Positions 40,861 to 45,109 of a stretch of DNA of 45,109 nucleotides are shown piece by piece (positions within the stretch are counted from its first letter, which is position 1; every line of letters begins with the position of its first letter). The position numbers were made by a program, and so were the translations under genes. Under the pieces are notes generated by a model. The model was given only the letters and a program-made list of their open reading frames with translations, was not told the origin of the DNA and did no database searches. Source of the DNA: Glaciihabitans sp. (GTDB lineage: Bacteria > Actinomycetota > Actinomycetes > Actinomycetales > Microbacteriaceae); contig JAODMY010000151.1 in assembly GCA_025465535.1 (NCBI GenBank), forward strand, positions 1 through 45,109, given 5' to 3'.

Positions 40861-41993
40861 TCTATCTCGACCAGGCAGCGACCGCCCCCGTGCGGAGGGA
40901 AGTCCTTGAGGCGATGTGGCCCTACCTTACAGGCGAGTTCGGCAACCCCTCCAGTGTCCACGGACTCGGCACCTCGGCCGCTACTGCGCTGAACCTGGCG
41001 CGCGAATCGGTTGCCGCTGTGCTGAATACTCGCTCATCCGACGTCATATTCACCTCCGGCGGCACCGAGGCCGACAACCTGGGCATCAAGGGAATCGCCT
41101 TGGGCGCACCGCGGGGGCGCCACATCGTGACGACGGCGATTGAGCACGAGGCGGTGCTCGCGTCGTGCGACTATCTGGCGCGATTCCACGAATTCGAAAT
41201 CACCGTCGTTGGCGTGGATGCCGACGGGGTTGTCGACGTTGACGAGGTTGCATCCCGCATCCGTGACGACACCACGCTGGTCGCCGCAATGTACGCAAAC
41301 AATGAGGTGGGGGCGATCCAGCCGATCGAACAACTCGCTGCGGTGACGTCAGCGCGCGGTGTTCCGCTCCACGTCGACGCCGTTCAGGCCGCCGGCTGGC
41401 TCTCGCTCGACACTCGCGCCCTTGGCGTTACCTCGCTGGCGCTGTCTGGCCATAAGGTCGGTGCCCCGAAGGGTATCGGCGTTCTCGCCGTACGCGGTGG
41501 CATCGCGCTCGAACCAACCATCCACGGTGGCGGCCAGGAAAGGGGTCGACGCTCGGGTACCGAGAACGTCGCTGGCGCTGTGGGATTTGCGGCTGCACTC
41601 GAGCTCGCGGAACGCGAGCGCCATGATGACTCAGTGCGTATCTCCGAAGTTCGAGATCGCTTTATCGACCGAGTGCTCAGTACAGTTCCGGGCGCGACGC
41701 TCACGGGGCCTCGCGAGAGCCGGCTACCCAACAGCGCATCATTCACCTTCGGAAACGTCAGCGGCGAGAGCCTGCTTGTCGAACTCGAGCGGCACAACAT
41801 CCTGTGCTCGAGCGGGGCCGCTTGCGCGGCTGGACGCGACGAACCATCCCACGTACTCCTTGCAATGGGGCGTAGCGCGGACATCGCCCTCACTGCGGTG
41901 CGATTTTCGCTCACCGCAACGACTACGGATGATGAACTCAATCGCGTCGCAGAAGCTCTGGTCGACCTGCGGAAAGCGAAAGTTTCCCGGTAA
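40857..41993 (+). CDS. Cysteine desulfurase (NifS/IscS-like) of the NAD operon
   Basis: 378 residues, PLP-dependent. It starts IYLDQAATAPVRREV; the PLP Lys lies in LSGHKVGAPKGIGVL, and the active-site Cys in the loop CSSGAACAAG near residue 320. The GTG at 40857 overlaps the nadC stop (GTGA). The family releases sulfur from cysteine for Fe-S assembly. Its place behind nadA suggests dedicated maturation of the NadA cluster, as in other nad operons carrying a nifS-like gene. Confidence 0.93.
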   Translation: MIYLDQAATAPVRREVLEAMWPYLTGEFGNPSSVHGLGTSAATALNLARESVAAVLNTRSSDVIFTSGGTEADNLGIKGIALGAPRGRHIVTTAIEHEAVLASCDYLARFHEFEITVVGVDADGVVDVDEVASRIRDDTTLVAAMYANNEVGAIQPIEQLAAVTSARGVPLHVDAVQAAGWLSLDTRALGVTSLALSGHKVGAPKGIGVLAVRGGIALEPTIHGGGQERGRRSGTENVAGAVGFAAALELAERERHDDSVRISEVRDRFIDRVLSTVPGATLTGPRESRLPNSASFTFGNVSGESLLVELERHNILCSSGAACAAGRDEPSHVLLAMGRSADIALTAVRFSLTATTTDDELNRVAEALVDLRKAKVSR

Positions 41994-42180
41994 CACTGCT
42001 CTCTAGCGATAGGCGGCCAGCGCCGAATCCACCGCCACCGCATCCACTTATCCCGCACAGCGCGATGTCTGTCGGGATCCAGGTACTGATACCGACGATT
42101 AGCGCGAGTGGGAGTGCCCACAACAGTGCGAGACCGGCTCGCCTTGACGCGCCAGCCAGCGGGTCACTCGACATCGTCAT
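41938..42180 (-). CDS. Small membrane protein, hypothetical
   Basis: 80 residues from the ATG at 42180 (another in frame at 42174). One hydrophobic helix (AGLALLWALPLALIVGIS) is followed by TWIPTDIALCGISGCGGGGFG, a Cys- and Gly-rich stretch unlikely to arise by chance. The last 18 codons lie antisense to the end of the cysteine desulfurase gene. I recognise no characterised family. Confidence 0.5.
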   Translation of the reverse strand: MTMSSDPLAGASRRAGLALLWALPLALIVGISTWIPTDIALCGISGCGGGGFGAGRLSLESSVTGKLSLSAGRPELLRRD

Positions 42181-42267
42181 CTCATCGCCTTGGCAGGGCG
42201 CAATCACCACGACAATGGTTCGTGATCTCGGGGTTCGGATAGGGTCGCAGCTGCGGAAGGGGTCAGA

Positions 42268-43167
42268 ATGCTCATGATCGGAATGCTCGGTTTGGGTCGG
42301 ATGGGGGCCCCGATCTGTCGTCGGCTGGTCGAGGGTGGCTTCGCTGTCACCGTCCATGATCCGGCCGAAGGGGCTCGCCTTTCCGCCGACCGTATTGGCG
42401 CGGGTTGGGCGGAGAGCGTCGCTGCGGTCGCCGCCGACGTGGACGTCCTCGTGACTGTTCTCCCGGGGCCGAAGGAACTCGAAGCGGCAATGCTTGCTCC
42501 GGATGGAGCGCTGTGGTCGATGCGACCCGGGTCCCTGTGGCTGGACTTCACCAGCGGGGATCCGCGGGTGTCCAAACGCATCGCGGCTGAGGCCGGCCAA
42601 CGACAGATTCGAAGCGTCGGCTCTCCCATGGGCGGGGGCCCGGACGATGCCGCTTCGGGTACCTTGAAATTCTTCGCGGACGGCTCACCCGCTGACGTCG
42701 AGACGGTCCGGCCCATCCTGGAACAGCTGGGCAGGCAGGGTGGAATCCAATGGATGGGCACCGAACCCGGGCACGGACAGGTCGCGAAACTGCTGGCAAA
42801 CCTGCTCTGGTTCGGGCAAGCCGCCGCTGTCACCGAATCCCTTCTCCTTGGACAAGCGATGGGACTCGACGTCCGCGCACTTCGCGACGCCCTGGCGCAG
42901 AGTGCCGGCGGCAGCAGGTTCATCGACGACTCGACTGAGGCGTTGTTCCGTGGCGATTACCTGGAGTCCTTCGCGCTGAGCCGGTGCGTGGAAGAACTCG
43001 AAACTCTCACTGGCCTGGCGAAGGACACCGGTTCACCCTTCGAGATTTCGACGCACGTCACGGATCTGTACAAGGAGGCTCTGACCGAACTCGGAGACGT
43101 GGACGGCGAACTCCTCGTGGCGAAGCTATTGGAGACTCGGGCCGGGCGTCTGATTCGATCTCCTTGA
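42268..43167 (+). CDS. NAD(P)-dependent 3-hydroxyacid dehydrogenase family (GarR/MmsB-like)
   Basis: 299 residues. The N-terminal IGMLGLGRMGAPICRRLVEGG is the family's Rossmann motif. The substrate-binding DFTSGDPRVSKRIA and SVGSPMGGGPDDAASGTL correspond to the conserved D-x-x-T/S and G-G motifs, and GHGQVAKLLANLL carries the catalytic Lys. It acts on a 3-hydroxy acid such as 3-hydroxyisobutyrate or tartronate semialdehyde; the exact one is unclear. AAGGGG lies 7-8 bases before ATG 42268. No operon partner is evident. Confidence 0.9.
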   Translation: MLMIGMLGLGRMGAPICRRLVEGGFAVTVHDPAEGARLSADRIGAGWAESVAAVAADVDVLVTVLPGPKELEAAMLAPDGALWSMRPGSLWLDFTSGDPRVSKRIAAEAGQRQIRSVGSPMGGGPDDAASGTLKFFADGSPADVETVRPILEQLGRQGGIQWMGTEPGHGQVAKLLANLLWFGQAAAVTESLLLGQAMGLDVRALRDALAQSAGGSRFIDDSTEALFRGDYLESFALSRCVEELETLTGLAKDTGSPFEISTHVTDLYKEALTELGDVDGELLVAKLLETRAGRLIRSP

Positions 43168-43256
43168 CCCTCACCCGATAGGTTCACCCGCTCCGGGAGT
43201 AGACCAATCTTTCTATTCATGTGAGGATTTTGCACATAACTTCAAGGGGGATTCCT

Positions 43257-43640
43257 ATGGCGGTCACAGTACGGCGAAGTCGTACCGACGCTGTCGGTGA
43301 ACCCATTGGCCCCGAGGGCCGTGCAGTCGTGGATGTCGTCGCCCGCCTGATCGGGAGGGCCTCGCTCCCTTGCCAGTCCGGCGCATCCTCATTGGCCGCC
43401 CTCGGAATAGAGGAAGTGGTTGTTATCCGCTGTGTGGGCCGTGAATTCTTCACGCGCGTCAGCATGGCAAGGATCTTCCTGCGTCGGTCGGAGGAGGTCA
43501 TCGCAGAGGGCGGCTCAGAGCTGGTGCCCCTGCTTCACGAAGGCGGCATCGAGATGCTCGCCGTCACCAGATCCATGCCAATCACCATCACCGGCGCCGC
43601 GAGCGGGACGCGCGTCGAAGGTGCGCTGAGGGCTGTCTGA
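43257..43640 (+). CDS. Small protein of unknown function, paralogous pair member A
   Basis: 127 residues; AAGGGGG (43244-43250) lies 6 bases before the ATG. The last 70 residues (EEVVVIRCVGREFF, SMARIFLRRSEEVI, ELVPLLHEGGIEMLAV) align without gaps to the convergent neighbour at 43652-43936, with 22 of 62 identical residues. The N-terminal 55 residues (RRSRTDAVGEPIGPEGRAVV) are unique to this copy. No signal peptide or membrane helix. I do not recognise the family. Confidence 0.75.
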   Translation: MAVTVRRSRTDAVGEPIGPEGRAVVDVVARLIGRASLPCQSGASSLAALGIEEVVVIRCVGREFFTRVSMARIFLRRSEEVIAEGGSELVPLLHEGGIEMLAVTRSMPITITGAASGTRVEGALRAV

Positions 43641-43651
43641 GTCCCGAATCC

Positions 43652-43936
43652 TCAGCGCTTGGGTTCGTCGGTTGCGTCACGGACGAAGAACGGGATCGCC
43701 GCGTCGACGTACAGCAATTCGATACCGTCGCGGTGGAGCAGGGGCACGAGTTGCGCGTCGTCATCGTCGACCAGTTGCTGCGCGTGGCGCAAGAAGATCC
43801 CTGCCATTTCGGGTGAGGCAATAAAATCGTGCCCGCCATAGTGAATGCAGACAGGTCTCATCGTTCTGGTTCTGAAACTTGAGGGCACGACGCCACTGCT
43901 CTGAACGGTTGTATCGGCGACGCCCTGGTGTTCCAT
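43652..43936 (-). CDS. Small protein of unknown function, paralogous pair member B
   Basis: 94 residues from ATG 43936, chosen because GGGAGG lies 8 bases upstream; GTG 43966 is possible. After a polar, Ser/Thr-rich N-terminus it contains VCIHYGGHDF, EMAGIFLRHAQQLVDDDDAQ and LVPLLHRDGIELLYVDAAIPFFV, matching pair member A. The stops of the two genes are 11 bases apart. The alternation of predicted strand, helix and strand suggests a small alpha/beta domain. Function unknown. Confidence 0.72.
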   Translation of the reverse strand: MEHQGVADTTVQSSGVVPSSFRTRTMRPVCIHYGGHDFIASPEMAGIFLRHAQQLVDDDDAQLVPLLHRDGIELLYVDAAIPFFVRDATDEPKR

Positions 43937-44025
43937 CCCGCTGCCCTCCCGAAAGGTTGATCCCACTTTCGCAAGGCGGCCGATGGAGCGATAGAGGCTT
44001 TGGTCCCTACCTCCTCGAATCGATC

Positions 44026-44055
44026 ATTGACCGGGCGGTCAATCAAATCTAAAAT
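44026..44055 (+). promoter_or_regulatory. SPW-tetR operon promoter with TetR palindrome
   Basis: ATTGACCGGGCGGTCAAT (44026-44043) is a perfect 18-bp palindrome. It contains the -35 box TTGACC (44027-44032), which is 17 bases from TAAAAT (44050-44055). The TetR-family protein encoded two genes downstream is the obvious ligand, giving autoregulated repression. Confidence 0.75.
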
Positions 44056-44104
44056 GACGGTAAGACTCCCGAGCGGGGGCCGTCGTTGAAGGAGGATGGT
44101 TTCG

Positions 44105-44458
44105 ATGCGTAAATGGACTCGGTGGGAAGACTGGGCGGCTGTCGTCGTCGGTGTTGTTGTCGTACTGTCAGCAATCTGGATGCCCGCGATGGGTGCATCT
44201 CTCGCGCTGATGCTGATTCTTGGAATCCTGCTGATCATCTCGGGGCTCGTGAACCTTGCCTTCCCGAAAATCATGGCGATGGAATGGGTACAGGGCATCC
44301 TTGGCGTCCTGTTGTTCATCTCGCCCTGGGTGGGTGCGTACTCTTCGCAACCCGGAGTGGCCTGGGTCTCGTGGGTGGGTGGAGCAGTGACGATCGTCGT
44401 CGCGGCACTCGCTATGCAACCGATGACTCACATGCCTCATCGCACGGTCATGCACTGA
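44105..44458 (+). CDS. SPW-repeat membrane protein
   Basis: 117 residues with four hydrophobic helices in two SPW-type units: WEDWAAVVVGVVVVLSAIWM and WVQGILGVLLFISPWVGAY. The C-terminus is His/Met-rich (MQPMTHMPHRTVMH), which could bind metal. AGGAGG (44090-44095) lies 9 bases before ATG 44105; the ATG at 44096 is too close to it. It is co-transcribed with the tetR gene 50 bases downstream. SPW proteins have no established function. Confidence 0.83.
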   Translation: MRKWTRWEDWAAVVVGVVVVLSAIWMPAMGASLALMLILGILLIISGLVNLAFPKIMAMEWVQGILGVLLFISPWVGAYSSQPGVAWVSWVGGAVTIVVAALAMQPMTHMPHRTVMH

Positions 44459-44508
44459 TCATCACGGTGGTCATCTGACCGACTTACCAACCCGACGAGG
44501 AGACCCCT

Positions 44509-45108
44509 GTGGGCGAAACCGCTAACACCCGTGCGCGCATATTGGATGCGGCTGAGACGCTCTTCGCGCGGAACGGGTTCGACGCGACCGCGACTTCCGC
44601 GGTCGCGACGCTTGCGGCGGTCCCCAAGGGTCTCCTCTTTTATTACTTTCCGGCGAAGACGGATCTGCTTCGTGCCCTCGTGGGCGAACGCATGGACGCG
44701 GCCACTATCGAGTTCGAATCTGTCGTCGAACACGGCAATCCGGTTCGGTCGTTGCTGAACCTCGCGTCCCGGTTGAGGGAGGCGCAACACGACTCTGACG
44801 TGCTTCGCGTCATTATCTGGCGAGAGGAACGCACGCATCCCGAAGTGCGGGCCAGCCTTGGTGAGCATCGCCGCCACCTGCAGGATGTGGTCGAGCGTGT
44901 CCTCCAGCAGAGCCTCGGCAAGGCGATCCCCGCGGCGCGCATGCGGGCGGCGGCGCGTGCCTGGGTCGCAGTCCTCGCGGATCGCAGCATTCCCGACCGC
45001 CCGGCGAACCAACCTTCGGACGCCGAACGATCCAACGTTTTCCTGGCGGAGGTTGCCGAGCTCATCTGTGACGGTCTCCTTCATGAGACCGCCTCTCCGG
45101 CGCGCTGA
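44509..45108 (+). CDS. TetR-family transcriptional repressor
   Basis: 199 residues. The N-terminal HTH (RARILDAAETLFARNGFDAT, VPKGLLFYYFPAKTDLLRAL) is canonical; the rest is a helical ligand-binding domain. GTG 44509 has GAGGAG upstream. The stop lies one base before the window end. It should bind the 18-bp palindrome in front of the SPW gene and repress its own operon. The inducer is unknown. Confidence 0.93.
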   Translation: MGETANTRARILDAAETLFARNGFDATATSAVATLAAVPKGLLFYYFPAKTDLLRALVGERMDAATIEFESVVEHGNPVRSLLNLASRLREAQHDSDVLRVIIWREERTHPEVRASLGEHRRHLQDVVERVLQQSLGKAIPAARMRAAARAWVAVLADRSIPDRPANQPSDAERSNVFLAEVAELICDGLLHETASPAR

Positions 45109-45109
45109 G

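Noticed and set aside
1-45109. CRISPR arrays, tRNA or rRNA genes, insertion sequences, attachment sites
   Set aside because: None seen on reading both strands by eye: no repeat-spacer pattern, no cloverleaf, no transposase or integrase motif. A covariance-model scan could still find a small RNA.

Overview
This 45.1-kb window is a chromosomal segment of a high-GC actinobacterium, most likely a member of the Microbacteriaceae. The pointers are high third-position GC, many GTG/TTG starts, promoters placed 6-7 bases from the start codon (leaderless mRNAs), a sugar ABC importer without its own ATPase, an actinobacterial nrtR-nadABC operon, an aa3-type ctaD and an SPW-repeat protein. No tRNA, rRNA, CRISPR array, transposase or phage gene was seen. 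The family assignment is inference; no marker gene is present.

Layout. 1-2.2 kb: tail of a YchJ-like SEC-C protein, a quinone oxidoreductase and a divergent alpha/beta hydrolase. 2.2-5.7 kb: a small three-helix protein, an OmpR-type two-component system, and a divergent DedA plus four-repeat membrane protein pair. 5.8-7.4 kb: an ArsR repressor with a divergent MFS exporter and a clear operator. 7.6-10.6 kb: a truncated and a full tandem universal stress protein, then a phospholipase D family enzyme. 10.7-14.6 kb: GntR regulator, Tat-exported phospholipase C, deazaflavin-type nitroreductase. 14.6-17.7 kb (minus strand): AraC regulator, an isolated cytochrome oxidase subunit I and a small membrane protein. 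17.9-22.7 kb: an SGNH-GAF fusion and a large RecB-like nuclease/SF1 helicase fusion.

23-32 kb is the most interesting block. It holds a sugar ABC importer (lipoprotein and two permeases), a XylR-like AraC regulator, and an overlapping four-gene operon: Gfo/Idh/MocA, a DUF6807/PmoA-like protein, a 2-hydroxyacid dehydrogenase and a second Gfo/Idh/MocA. The transporter and enzyme operons carry a shared 62-bp promoter element (43 of 62 identical bases, ungapped) with a direct repeat of 10-bp period placed where a -35 box is missing. The simplest reading is one regulon under the local regulator. Both Gfo/Idh/MocA proteins have TVP in place of the catalytic EKP motif. The substrate is unknown, and this is the best candidate for an undescribed catabolic system. 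A secreted polysaccharide deacetylase with duplicated C-terminal domains follows convergently.

34.5-42 kb: an HbpS-like protein, an FAD monooxygenase, then nrtR-nadA-nadB-nadC-cysteine desulfurase, an NAD biosynthesis operon under its own Nudix-type regulator. 42-45.1 kb: a small membrane protein, a GarR-type dehydrogenase, two convergent paralogous small proteins of unknown function, and an SPW membrane protein with a TetR regulator whose likely operator is a perfect 18-bp palindrome over the -35 box.
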